Positions 19,773 through 30,374 of a DNA stretch of 64,000 nt are shown piece after piece. Below the pieces are notes generated by a model. The model searched no databases. It worked only from the letters and a program-made list of their open reading frames with translations, and was not told where the DNA came from. Within the stretch, counting starts at the first letter, position 1. Every line of letters starts with the position of its first letter. Source of the DNA: Phytopythium helicoides (taxonomy: Eukaryota; Oomycota; Peronosporomycetes; Pythiales; Pythiaceae); assembly GCA_024867545.1 (NCBI GenBank), contig JANFNE010000073.1, positions 124,001 through 188,000 of the forward strand, written 5' to 3'. A program made the position numbers and the translations under genes.

Positions 19773-21796
19773 ATGGCGAGCGAGGACGTCGAGGCGGGGC
19801 GGCGCAAGCGGCCGGGCTACGGCACGGGCGCGCTCTGCGACCTCAGCGGCGTGGCGGACGCGGGCGAGGACGACCAGTTCCTCAAGAAGCCGGGCCAGCG
19901 GCGGGTGGCGGCGGGGGCATGGGGCGCCAGCAGGAGGGTCGCGTGCACGGCCGCCGTGGTGCTCGGCGCGCTCACGCTCGGCTTCTTGGTGCTCGCGCAC
20001 TCGAGGCGGCGCTGGGGCTACGCGGGGCTCACGGTGCACGACCCCACTACGCGCGAGGTGAGGATGAGGGACGCGCGAGCTGCTGTGGGGGATCGAGGGC
20101 TGATCAAGACGGTGGTGTTCGTGGGGTGCAGATTGCCATCGCGAGGCTGGCGAAGCGCCTGGAGGCGCTGGCTGAGCCCGAGACGCGCTCGTCGGTCAAC
20201 GGAGAGCTCAACACGACGGTCGCGGTCGGCGCCAAGCTGTTCGACAACGGACCCATCGCCTTCTGGACGCGCGCGTACGAGGACAGCATTCCGGGACCCA
20301 TCCTGCGCGTGCAGCCTGGAGACGTGCTCAACCTGCACCTGATCAACACGCTCGGGCCGAACCAGGAGGGCGAGTGGACGCCCAACACGTTCCACAACCC
20401 CAACAACACGAACGTGCACTTCCACGGCATGCACGTCGACCCGACGGGGATCGAGGACAACGTCTTCCGCGTGCTCGCGCCAGGCGACAGCATGGACACG
20501 CAGCTGCACATTCCCAAGAGCCACCCGCGCGGCGTCTTTCACTACCACCCGCACTACCACGGGTCTGTCTTCTTGCAGATGGGAGGTGGGATGGTCGGCG
20601 CCTTCGTCGTGGACGACGACCACAATACGATGCCAGCTGAGTACGCGGCCATGACGCAGCACATCATGGTGCTGCAAGAGTTCCGCTTCGATGGCGGCAT
20701 GATGTCCTCGCTGCTGGATGCAGCAGAAGCCTCGCGCAGTACGCTTGACATGCGCCCCACATACACCCAGAAGGCATTCCTAGAGGCTCGCGTGCGAACG
20801 CTGTTCCCACATGTGCAGATCCCGCAGCGACCCAACAAGAAGGTGCAGCTCCCAGATAACTGGGAATCCTCGGACGACGACAGTGACGTTAACGGCTTGC
20901 CACCAATCTCAAGCTATTTCGCTGTCAACGGCCAGTACCTGCCTCGCATCGACGTGCGTCCACGCGAGAATCGATTGCTGCGCATGATTCACACGGGCGG
21001 CACAGCTGAGTTGATTCTGACCATTCCCGGGTGCTCCATGGTGCTCGCGGCGACGGACGGGAACTACTTGCCTAAGCCTCGCCCGCTGCACACCCTCCTT
21101 ATTTCTCCTGGTGGTCGTGTTGATGTGATTATCAACTGTGACCCGAACGGAGCGGACAATGAAGCTCTACGACCTCTGCAATCAGTCAAGAACGGTGCAC
21201 TCAACGACTTCCTCGGCAAGAACACGGATGTGTACCGTGGTATTCTTGGTTTTGTGCATGTCCAAGGAACGTCGTTGAACCAGCAACCAATTTCTCAGTT
21301 ACCATCTCCGCCAGCGATCTACGGACCCGAGACGAGCCTCATGGCGTTGTCGTCGGCGGACCGTGAGCAAATGGACGCCCTGCCCTTCCTCTTTGAGTTC
21401 TCGATGGACACGCCTGTTCGCAAGGACGGGTTCCTGTACAAGCAGTACAAGATCAACCACAAGCTCTTTGATGGCACGAGCACACACACGATGGTGCTCA
21501 ACCGCGTGCAAGAGTGGGTAATCGTCAACCAGCAAGATGAAGACGGCACCCCCGTCGAGAAGAACCACCCGTTCCACCTGCACACGAATGCGTTCCAGAT
21601 TATCGACATGAGCCACGGCCACGGCATCGACTACGAAATTGGAGATTGGAGAGATACGATCCTCGTGCCTACGCCAGGCAACGTCACGATCCGCTTCCGC
21701 CCACTTGACTACACAGGCGTCGTCGCTGCACACTGCCACATCTTGGGCCACTCAGACGCCGGCATGATCGCGGGCGTTGACATGGTCTCGGCCTAG
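19773..21796 (+). CDS. Membrane-anchored multicopper oxidase
   Basis: Two exons, 19773-20057 and 20132-21796, with a 74-nt GT-AG intron in phase 0; 649 aa. Exon 1 encodes a cytosolic N-terminus and one hydrophobic segment (~56-76), followed by SRRRWGY, so the protein looks like a type II signal-anchored enzyme with its oxidase domain in the lumen or outside. Exon 2 carries three cupredoxin-like domains with all copper ligands: VHFHGMH (~190), FHYHPHYHG (~231), HPFHLHTNAF (~574) and AHCHILGHSDAGM (~628). The last supplies the type 1 Cys with its axial Met. This resembles bilirubin-oxidase/CotA-type enzymes that oxidise phenolics or metals while reducing oxygen to water. Substrate is unknown. 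The gene converges on the MSH3-like gene, with 47 nt between stops. Confidence 0.9.
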
Positions 21797-21843
21797 AAGA
21801 AGCTTATGTATACAGTAGACTGTTCTTCGCTCGTCGTCTGTAG

Positions 21844-24800
21844 CTATTGATGTTCAGCTCGTCGGAATTGCTGCTCGCTCATGGCAGCAGCGCGATCTAT
21901 TATTTGTTGCGGCAAGCCAGCGCGACGAGCCGTGTCGAGCGCCAGGCTGTCTCGCGCGATCCCGTCTCGAATCACGTAATGAAATGCAACATGTTGGCTC
22001 ATTTCGTCATCGTTTTCGTTTTGGCCGTCGCTCCTCGCAGAATACACAAACTGCTTGAGCACGCATCTGCCTCCTAGCTTTTGCGATAAGGTTTCCAATG
22101 CACTGGCGACGTGGCTGGCGAACAGAAGCAAACAGCCCACAGAGTTGACAAAATACAGTGCGTGTGCGATGGCGAGTGCTTTCGCGTGGTGTGATGACAA
22201 TGCGAAGCCAATCTCGTCCACAACAACAAGCGAGTTGGGCGTTGCAGATTGTGTGATTGCGCTCAGAGAAGAGAGTTCGCGAATACGCAGCGATGATGAT
22301 GTCGAGGAGTTGCCGCCGTTGGCCCAGAGCTGGCGCTGGATGATGGTAAAAATTCCATCAAAGAGAGAAAGGCGAGCATGGGTAGCTGGTACAAACGACC
22401 CGACTTGTGCCATCAGCACTATCAGCGCACACATTCGCAGCAGACTTGTCTTGCCTCCCATATTGGGTCCTGAGACAGCGAGCACACCACCACGGTTGCC
22501 GCTGCTGGTTAGTGAGATCGAATTGCTGATGTACGACGCCTTCTCAAGCAGCGCCTCGATGATGGGATGCCGTCCATCTTGGATTTCAAGTACGCGAGAA
22601 CCGTCGTGCTCTTCAACAAACGTGGGCATGCTGTAGTTGAGTGACTGTCTGCCAACAGCTGCGAGTGAGCATAGCACGTCGAACGTAGATAACACGTCAA
22701 TGCAACCCATGGCAGACACATAGAGCTCTCCATCGACGTGTGAGATAAAGCTGCTCCACGCTTTTTGAACGAGTTGATCTTTTTGCTGACGTGTAAAATC
22801 CTCGAGTAAGTGGAGTTGAAGAATTTCACGAGAATGGAAGCGAACGAGTTTCTTGGTTGAATTGACGGGAAGCCAATCACTCGGCACAGTCGCAAGCTTT
22901 TCTCGGCTAACCTCGATCAGGTGGTGAATATCGCTAATGGATCCTCCTCGAAGTGTTTTGAATTCCAACGATGAGTCACTGAGCGCTGCGCGACAGGCAG
23001 CTAGCTCATAAGCGTAACTTGCTTGCAAATCTGCAAGTTTTGCTGTCAATTCCGTGTGGCGCTTTTGGTTTGCCTCATCTCGGTATAGCCATCGAAGAAT
23101 GATGTGTTCCGCGTCAGTGTTGTTTTTCGCCGTTGTATCCGCTTCGAGATGTGAGAGGCATTGTAATGCTCGATTGGCTATCAATGGGTATGACTTTAGC
23201 AGCTGCAAGATGCGTTTCGATTGACTTGCTAGCTCTGGGGACAGTGACGCGGCAGCACCAACACATCTTGAAAGTCCTTCGATTTTCCTCTCGACATCAA
23301 TCAAAATGTTGAGCGCGTTTACTGTCTCGGATGGTGTTGCGTTTCCCACATGAATTCTTTGGATACTTCGAAGCAGAGGCTTTGCACGGGGAAGGATTGT
23401 TGACACCAGCTCTTCTTCAACGTCCATAGAAAAGTGGATCCCAGTAACCCCACAGCTTGAAGACAAAAACTTGACAGCCATTTGTCGTTCTCTGAGCTCT
23501 GAAATCGACATCAGAGGGCTCTTAATCCACTCTCGTAGTCGCCGCGCGCCGAATCCAGTGACCGTGCGGTTTAGGATTGAGTATAATGACCCATGGTATG
23601 TATTTGTCGTCTAGAGGTTAATGAACGACGTGATTAGCAACAGATACCTCAGTTGGGAAAGTTTATCTTATCGTACCGAATTTGTAAAGACGTCAAGGTC
23701 ACGCTGGGTTTCTGGCGGCAATGCAAACTGGGATATTGAAGAGTTAACACTGTCTCGAATGTCATTGTACCTAGGAGAAACCAGCGTCTTCTCCATCGAT
23801 AGCGTCAGTAGAAACTGGTGCATCCCACAGAAGCAATGCAAGCATAGTGGTGGTAGTTGGGGAGATATCGGGAAGCTCTGCAGCGCCGTGCGGCAAGTTT
23901 CCGCAGTAGCATCGAAAAAGGCGTTTGATACCCGTTCGACTCGAATACTGTCCATCAAGCTCTCGGTGTTGCCCTCACTGTGACGCCTGCGATTTGTCGA
24001 CAGTCGCAATCCAGACTCGCGTACATAATCTTCAATCATACGTTCCGTGTACGTGCTCAGCTTGCCACTGGGCAGCACAAACTCTATGGGCTCGACCCTG
24101 TTGAGTGTTCGTTTCAGCTTTTGCCTTTGCGCATCTGAGTCAAATGTACAAATGGGAGTCAGCGGAGAGGTCGAGCACGCATCCACGAACTAGTCGCACC
24201 ATCCTCAAATTGAGCAAAGCTGGTCTCCCCAGTGTGAACATCATGAGCGAGAATGCCGACATTTATCGCCTCGAGGGAGCTCTAGGCGCGATAGATCACA
24301 GAAGTTTTGCTCAGTGGTGTCAACGCGAATGAGACCGTAGCCCTGCCTCCAACTCACGTGATGCTGTCTGGATGCATCGCTCATCGTGTGTACTAGCTGC
24401 ACGAAGAGCGGCTTGTGGTGCACCGTTGCCTCGACGATGCACATGATGAACCGTGCTGCCCCAACACCACCATCTTCCGCGTCTTCGTCCGCCGGGATCG
24501 TTGCGCGAGTGTACATTTCAGCCACACAGCTGATGTTGACTGTCAGGAGTGGATTGATTTGGATCCTCAGACATCACTGTGGCTCACGTACCGCTCGAGC
24601 GGTTTGCGCTGGTCGCCAGCTACCGGTGCCGCGGCTCGCGCCGCCACCGAGTCTACCTGACGAACAATGCCGACCTTGAACCCAGCTTGCACCAGTCGGC
24701 GGCTGTGCACCAGCGCGCGGTGCACCGGAACCGACGCCTCCACAAAGTTGCGATACTGCGTCGCGCGGATCCCGAGCACCGCCGCCGCGTTCTGCGCCAC

Positions 24801-25110
24801 ATGCAGCCCGTCAGTTCCACCTGCTTTGCTCCAAAAAACTCGCCACCCATCCAGTCACCTCGGCGTCCTCTGCGAAGATACGAAAGCGGTAGCCGCACTC
24901 GAAGAGCAGCAACGCGTCCGGGTTGGCGCGGCGCAGCGCCACCACCTGCTTCTCCATCTCCGTCAGCGGCTGCCGCGGCCCCGCGCCAGCTGCGTCGCCC
25001 CCATCGACGGCAGCTCGCGGCCGCTTCCTGCTGCTCCGCTCCCGCATGGCAGCGAGCAGCGGGAGGCCGTCGGCCGGCGAGCTGCGCGCGAAGAACCGCG
25101 AGGTCGTCAT
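21844..25110 (-). CDS. MSH3: MutS homolog, MSH3-like DNA mismatch repair protein
   Basis: Six exons (25110-24859, 24791-24592, 24529-24358, 24281-24200, 24134-23677, 23610-21844) with introns of 62-76 nt give 976 aa. The summed exon length is a multiple of three and each junction restores MutS homology. MSH3 pairs with MSH2 to recognise insertion/deletion loops. An N-terminal TSRFFARS resembles the PCNA-binding box of MSH3/MSH6. The mismatch-binding domain has ECGYRFRIFAEDAE, closest to the MSH3 form (ECGYKYRFFGEDAE) rather than the Phe-x-Glu of MutS/MSH6. The lever/core region includes TVTGFGARRLREWIKSPL. The ATPase has Walker A GPNMGGKTS (~769) and Walker B VVVDEIG, but the usual GRGTSTxDG after Walker B reads GFALSSHHA. 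Human MSH3 is about 1,130 aa, so this one is short. Intron edges were chosen by eye. Confidence 0.88.
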
Positions 25111-25183
25111 GAGCAGCGACGAAGTGGTGGCCTGTCCGTTAGGTTCGGTCTCGGCAGGGTCGAGTTTGCGGATAGGTTCGCAT

Positions 25184-25260
25184 GAAGTTGATGTTGAAGT
25201 GAGCGATGGGCACAAAAAACACGAGGTTGCAGGCGGCAGCAGCGCGCGGCGGCGTCATCC
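25184..25260 (+). repeat. 77-nt direct repeat, copy 1
   Basis: This segment matches 25867-25943 at roughly four positions in five and shares an exact core ACACGAGGTTGCAGGCGGCA. On the minus strand both copies encode a similar short peptide start (M-[TS]-P...RAAAACNLVF). It lies just upstream of the MSH3-like gene. Confidence 0.6.
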
Positions 25261-25866
25261 GACGGTCGCTTGACTGCCCTTGGCTACTGTTTAACAAGTG
25301 CTTCAACGCGAGGTCGTCACGCTCACGAGAACCATGCAACCCACCACCTCCTGATGAATCGCTCTCCACCAAGGACGTCCAGCCCAACCACCGGCCAGAC
25401 GCTGCTGCGAGCTGATCCCATCCAATCCTGAGCATAGCCGACTGCAGCTGCACGAGTCTTTCCATGCAGTCAGGCACGCTGTGCACGAAGCTGTGCAACT
25501 CATCATTCAACAACAAGCTGGCAGCTGACCGAGCTGTCTAACGAGCCCTCCAACAAGGAGCTACAGCTTGGGTCCGAAAGGTGTCATTCTGATGGAGCTG
25601 TGAGTAGCGGTGGTAGCAGTAGCAATAACGCGATTGTAACGAGTGGAGACCCTGGGTGTTGAGTACAATAGCGGGATCTGTGATGCAGCCGCCTTCCTCC
25701 ACACCAAGTTTCCACACCAAGTCACCGCCATAGCATTGACGAACGTGTCGTGAAGACGCCCAACTTCTTCCTCGCCGAGTACAGGCTGCTCAGCATAAGA
25801 TCTACCACTGTAGATTCGGCCACCACCTGGATGCATTGTTGGTGTGGCGTACTGCTTCAGCTAATT

Positions 25867-25943
25867 GATGTTGATGTTGAAGCGAGCTGGCCTAGTAAAA
25901 ACACGAGGTTGCAGGCGGCAGCGGCACGCGGCGACATCACGTT
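25867..25943 (+). repeat. 77-nt direct repeat, copy 2
   Basis: Second copy, 683 nt downstream of the first. Its minus-strand frame ends in a stop after about 26 codons, so if copy 1 belonged to a gene, copy 2 is a broken form of it. Confidence 0.6.
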
Positions 25944-26375
25944 AATCTGAACGCGTTGTGATGGCGGACGCGATGGCTTCATCATTCATTTCGGATGCGT
26001 CATGGCAATCGTCCGACCATCTCGTCCGCAGCCTCCCCATGTAGCCTACTCTTGCAACTGAAGCATTTGTAGTCAGGCTGCATATCCACTGCATGGGGTT
26101 CGAGCACCCACAGCATCGCCTCTGAACACCACCTGAGAGTTCCGGTGGCTTCGTCGTCGCCGGCGTCATTCCGACGAGTCGCTGCGTCTTTTTTTCTCGC
26201 TTTGCGGCCTCTCTCCCGAGATTCTTAGGAAATATGTATGTCGTCAAAACTTCAACTCGCTCCACCTGGCAGGACGCTCTTGGAGTTTGTATGCCTCCCC
26301 CATGGGCGACCAGCTCGCTCGGCGAGCCCATCCAGCGCCATTGCTGGTTCAGACCTCAAGTGACCACCCGACCTC

Positions 26376-27152
26376 ATGACGGAGCTTCAGCGAGACTTTG
26401 ACTGGGAGACGGAGCAGGCGGACGTGCTCACGCCCCTGGCGCGCAGCAAGTCGGCGCCAAGCAGCGGACTGCGCACCTCGCGCTTCAGCAGCAGCAGCGC
26501 GAGCTCGAGCAGCTCGAGCAGCACGCTCGCGAGCCTCGAGTCCCCGCAGCTGCTGCGCCTGTCGACGCACGCGCGCTCGGCCGTGACGCTCAACCAGGTG
26601 CGCCGCCTGCAGCTCTCGGGCGCCTACGAGCGCGCCGACGGCGCCACGGTCTACGTGGTGGACGTGTTCCTGCACGCGGGCCAGAAGGGGCTGCCGTCCC
26701 CGTTCCGCCGGCGGCTGCCGCCCTCGAGCGACCCGATGCAGCGCGCCCAGTACAGCCTCGAGTACCGCTACTCGGAGCTGCGCGACCTGCGCGAGCGCCT
26801 GCGCGACGTGGTGACCCGCGGCGCCGACCCCATGCACGCCAAGTGGTGCGGCTACTGCTCGCGCGTCGCCTGGCTGCTCGAGTTCGGCGGCTTCCCCTCG
26901 CGCGTGCCACCCAGCGCACAGGGGCCTGTGGCTGCCTGCTGCGGACTCAAGCACCTGCTGGTGGTCCACCGCCGCAAGCACCTGGCCGAGTTCCTCTCGC
27001 GCCTGCTACGCACGGCCAAGGACGCGTCCTACCGTCTCGGCGCGGGCCACGCGCAGTGCCCCAACTTCGCCGTCGTCTCGCGGCTGCTGCTCGGCTTCCT
27101 CGCCGAGCCCGGCCGCGCGCGCAAGAGCAGCCGTGCGGGCTCGAGCTGGTGA
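26376..27152 (+). CDS. PX-like domain protein with C-x2-C insert
   Basis: Intronless, 258 aa. A Ser-rich N-terminus with runs of Ser (~40-55) precedes the PX-like core: VRRLQLSGAY, TVYVVDVFLHAGQKGLP, then EYRYSELRDLRERL at the position of the PX Arg/Tyr motif, CGYC, a helix with RRKHLAEFLSRLL, and a closing RLLLGFLAEP. The phrase VVDVxxxxxQKGLP is shared with the protein at 14276 (VVDVYRYQQQKGLP), and the ending resembles its RRFLAEQ, so these two are the closest pair. PX proteins generally act at endosomal membranes; whether this variant binds lipids cannot be read from the sequence. Coding GC is very high compared with the surrounding non-coding DNA. Confidence 0.68.
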   Translation: MTELQRDFDWETEQADVLTPLARSKSAPSSGLRTSRFSSSSASSSSSSSTLASLESPQLLRLSTHARSAVTLNQVRRLQLSGAYERADGATVYVVDVFLHAGQKGLPSPFRRRLPPSSDPMQRAQYSLEYRYSELRDLRERLRDVVTRGADPMHAKWCGYCSRVAWLLEFGGFPSRVPPSAQGPVAACCGLKHLLVVHRRKHLAEFLSRLLRTAKDASYRLGAGHAQCPNFAVVSRLLLGFLAEPGRARKSSRAGSSW

Positions 27153-28118
27153 GCTCGTCGGCGTTTATTATTTAGGAGAGTATGTATGCAGTGAGCTTGG
27201 AGAGACGTTCAACATGAAGCGGCGCCAACGATGGTGCCGGTGAACACCCTGACGCACTAGGAGCCATCGGCTCTGGGCTTCATGGAGATCTCACTTGCCA
27301 TCGCTTCATGCTACAGCTAGTCGTCGGTGTCGGCAAGCGCCTTGCAGAAGCGGAGGCTCAACCGGCAGCCGCGTGGAAACGGATCGGAGATGGACCATCA
27401 ACACGCCGTCTTTGCCGCTTGCATGCGTCACCGCCGCGTGGCTTTCAGTCGTCGCGATCTTCAACCGACGCGTTCGAACTCGAAGGTGTGCGAACGTCAG
27501 CACCGATCTCAGACCGAAGATTCGACGCCTCAACTCGACCTGAAGCACGCGGGGGCACAAACCGCAACGCTTCAAGATGGAGCTGACCCGCGTCGTCCGA
27601 GCAAGTCATGAGTTGCGAAAGGCGAGTGAACTGGCGCCGAAACTCACTTGGAGGCGCGGAGACGCCGGTTCCAGCATCACTCGAAGGCCAAGTCAAGAAG
27701 CATGATACGATCTCCCGATACCACGTCCTCGATGATTCGTCACCGCCTTCCAACAGCGAAACTCGCTGGCTCCAGCTCGCGCGCCTGTCATGAGCGCCGT
27801 CCCCGCGGTCTCATCCAGGTCACCCAGCATCCGCATCCGTGGAAGGCATTGACTTTTCGCTGACCTGTGTTGCACGCGCTGAGCCCAAGCGCGGAAAGCG
27901 CGGAAGGCGCTCTAGATCCTGCGCCTGAGGTCCCACCCGCACGAGTGGCGGTCCAACTATCCCCACGAAAGAACAGAACGCGCTCTGAGTTCTGGCGACC
28001 GCACCACAGGAGCGAGGAACACCGCTGACAGATCCCAGAGCGTCTCCGCCTCCTCCATCGGCCCACCGTAGCGCTCATGAGCTCCCCACTGGTCGAGTAC
28101 TGTTCAATGCTGGCGGTC
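27153..28118. other. Intergenic region, no supported gene
   Basis: About 1 kb. Overlapping frames of 80-100 codons exist on both strands around 27300-27860, without domains or a clear ATG context. A degraded gene cannot be excluded, because the region has coding-like GC, but nothing aligns with neighbouring families. Confidence 0.35.
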
Positions 28119-28134
28119 GCTCATTCCCCAAGTT
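28119..28134 (+). promoter_or_regulatory. Oomycete-type core promoter of the gene at 28180
   Basis: GCTCATTCCCCAAGTT matches the oomycete 16-nt Inr/FPR consensus (GCTCATTYYNCAWTTT) at nearly every position. It lies 46-61 nt upstream of the ATG, the expected place for the transcription start. Confidence 0.6.
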
Positions 28135-28179
28135 GACTCGCACCGCACACGCCTCTTCCTCCTCCATCCCAATTCCTGC

Positions 28180-29016
28180 ATGTCGTTCACTCACAAGACC
28201 GGCACTCGCCTCCGACTGCGTCCACGCACGCCCAAGCCCAAGACCCTGCGGTCGGCTATTCCTCGCTGGCTTGGGGGCACCAGTTCGACTCCTCGACCGC
28301 TTCCAAGGACACCGCCGATGGTCATCCACATCCCAGACCTCCCCTCGGACGTCGAGGAGGAAGTCGGCGAGGAGGAAGATGAAGACTTGGACTGCGACGA
28401 CGACATGACACTGAGCAACCGCTCCTACTTCAGCTCAACCGCCAGTTCTCGACACACGGACTTTCCCCATACGGCCCCCGCCTCATTTGCCAAGCGCACA
28501 GGCGACAAGCTTCACACGCTCGTGCATCGCGCTCTGGGTTCACGAAAGCAGCACAAGCTGGAGGACGCGTCGCCAGGACGTTCATCGATCATGAAAACAC
28601 TCGCCAGTCGCTTGTCCACGAGCTCAGCAGCCACTACATCATCTTCATCGACTTTTCCACCGGAGAGCAGCAGCGGCAGCGACGACGATGAGTACACTGA
28701 GCTCGAGGAGGCGATTCTGAACGACGGGCAGGTGGAGCCAACACGAGCTGAGTTTCTGTTCTTCGCGGGGTGCCCAGACAACCTCAGCGTGTACGAACTC
28801 GAGATCAACCAGTACCGCCGTCGCACCAACTTCGCCTCCACGACTTGCCCGACAAAGCCACGAGCACCTTCGGCAGCTTCTGCTACCGAGACCATCGCAG
28901 TTGGCCCAACAATCGTGCGCAGCATGCCACCGCTGTTCACGCCTCGTTTGGTGCGGACTGTGAGCTCGGGTCTGCTGGATTCCGGCCGGGGAACAGCTCC
29001 ATTCAAAGGGTGCTGA
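28180..29016 (+). CDS. FLFY-GSE/PVFFSP family protein 1 (unknown function)
   Basis: Intronless, 278 aa. I do not recognise a known domain. It is the longest and most divergent of four tandem relatives. The N-terminus is basic and Pro-rich, followed by an acidic block (residues ~60-75) and a Ser-rich stretch. Box 1 reads EFLFFAGCPD (~190), corresponding to [EQ]F[LV]F[FY]xGSE in the others. Box 2 near the C-terminus reads MPPLFTPRL (~249), corresponding to [MI]PVFF[SA]P. The region between the boxes is variable. There is no signal peptide, membrane segment or catalytic motif. The two boxes could be short linear motifs or edge strands that bind a partner. A near-consensus core promoter lies 46-61 nt upstream. 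A second in-frame ATG at 28318 is possible. Confidence 0.6.
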   Translation: MSFTHKTGTRLRLRPRTPKPKTLRSAIPRWLGGTSSTPRPLPRTPPMVIHIPDLPSDVEEEVGEEEDEDLDCDDDMTLSNRSYFSSTASSRHTDFPHTAPASFAKRTGDKLHTLVHRALGSRKQHKLEDASPGRSSIMKTLASRLSTSSAATTSSSSTFPPESSSGSDDDEYTELEEAILNDGQVEPTRAEFLFFAGCPDNLSVYELEINQYRRRTNFASTTCPTKPRAPSAASATETIAVGPTIVRSMPPLFTPRLVRTVSSGLLDSGRGTAPFKGC

Positions 29017-30374
29017 GGATCTACTCGCCCTACTGTGATTGTACCTAGCACAGATTTTGCCGAATTGACTCGAGTGCATGAATGAAAAAAAAAGTCGCCA
29101 AAGTTCTCACCTGTGAAGTTCATGTTGGGCTGTCATCGCATCATCAAAGCAACAATTCTGCGTTCCCCGTGACAACTACACAGTCTGGAAGATTGGGATG
29201 GTCGCAAGGGCACGGATTTACTGTCGACTATCCAAGCTCCCGAATCATCGTCGCTGGAATGCTGACGGACAGTTTTCTCCTTACTTCGCAAGCGGATAAT
29301 GCTCAGCCTTGCTCAATTCCATCAGAAATGGATGCGTTGAAACTCTCAGGTCGCCTGCCAATGCAGCTACAGGACCATTTCGTGAAGAGTGCATGGTGGT
29401 GGCTTGTCGGGTCCACCATTGTGCTTCCACCCTTGCTAACGTCATGGTCTTGGTCGCAAATTGCAATCAGCGAGCCTCGCAGTCTATCCACATGCCGCAA
29501 AGCCGCACGGATAGAGGGAGCACCGCGCGCTCGAGCAATCACGATTCATGCTCGTGTGCCTATGCCAGGGTGTGGCTGTTCCCCATCGGTTGGTATCAAC
29601 TCCTGGCGGCCACACACACGTGCAGGGTCGTGCTCGCTCCTCAACTGCGTCGCCACGACGGCCCTTGATCATCTCGCAGAGGATCGCGGCGGATGCGTGT
29701 ACAGTATCATGCAAGCGCCAGGATCGCGCATGTCGCGCTCCATCGGAGCACGACGCGACGACACCACTTCAAGGCTTTTAGCGCTGACCGGTCGTGGCGG
29801 TCATATGTGTAGCTGCAGGAACAAACTCTACGCTCGCATAGCTAACGCCGTGACCGCAGTGAGTACACCGCCGCCGCCTCACCTCCTGCCCCATGGAGCT
29901 CGGCGCCTTTGACACTGCATTCTCGCCGGCATGAGGCGTCAAGCCATGCCTGCCACTGATTCCCAAGCGAAGAACCGGCGCATAAACATGCGAGAGGTTA
30001 CCCATGTGAAAGCGGGGAAGCGGCCCATCCTCTCTCCTTTACCTATACAAAACGCAACTTTACCTCTATCCATTGCTTGCCCCCCGCTGGCTCGCGCGTG
30101 CCATACGAAACCCAAGTCAGCCGCCGGACGGGAAGCCAACAGGAAAATGCGAGAAAGGCCGCGGGAGCTTCTCAGCTCCATGCACTCGCGAGCTTCCCCC
30201 TCATTGCGGCCGTCAAGCCCCCACAGCAGCGTCGAGCGTCGGTCGTGCCGTCGCGCTTCAAGCCCCGCCCGCTCGGTTCCAGGCTCCCAGCAGCCCCCGG
30301 CCGCCCGATCTCTACTGTCGGGCTGAAGCCGCGCGATCCAGCCCCGACCCGACTGAGCCACTAGTGAGAGAGAG
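29017..30374. other. Intergenic region, no supported gene
   Basis: 1.36 kb. A rightward frame of 276 codons begins at 29082 in an AAAAAAAA-rich start context. Its product is Ser/Cys/Arg-mixed without domains, and overlapping frames on the other strand are equally long, so I do not call it. A TCATTGCGGCC initiator-like string near 30202 may serve the next gene. Confidence 0.35.

Larger units (their letters stand above)
25111..26375. other. Intergenic region between divergent genes, with internal duplication
   Basis: 1.27 kb between the MSH3-like start and the next PX-like gene. Open frames of 90-129 codons occur on the minus strand (for example 25139-25516) but show no recognisable domain. 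The region contains a diverged 77-nt direct duplication (listed separately). Any unknown short gene here would need transcript support. Confidence 0.4.

Noticed and set aside
24358..24438. In-frame 81-nt intron beginning GTGCAC in MSH3 exon 3
   Set aside because: The neighbouring GTGAGT donor with the acceptor at 24282 leads into the next conserved block (INVGILAHDVHTGETSF) in phase. The GTGCAC option does not.
29082..29912. 276-codon open frame after family gene 1
   Set aside because: Starts next to an A-run, has no recognisable motif and no family boxes, and overlaps equally long frames on both strands.
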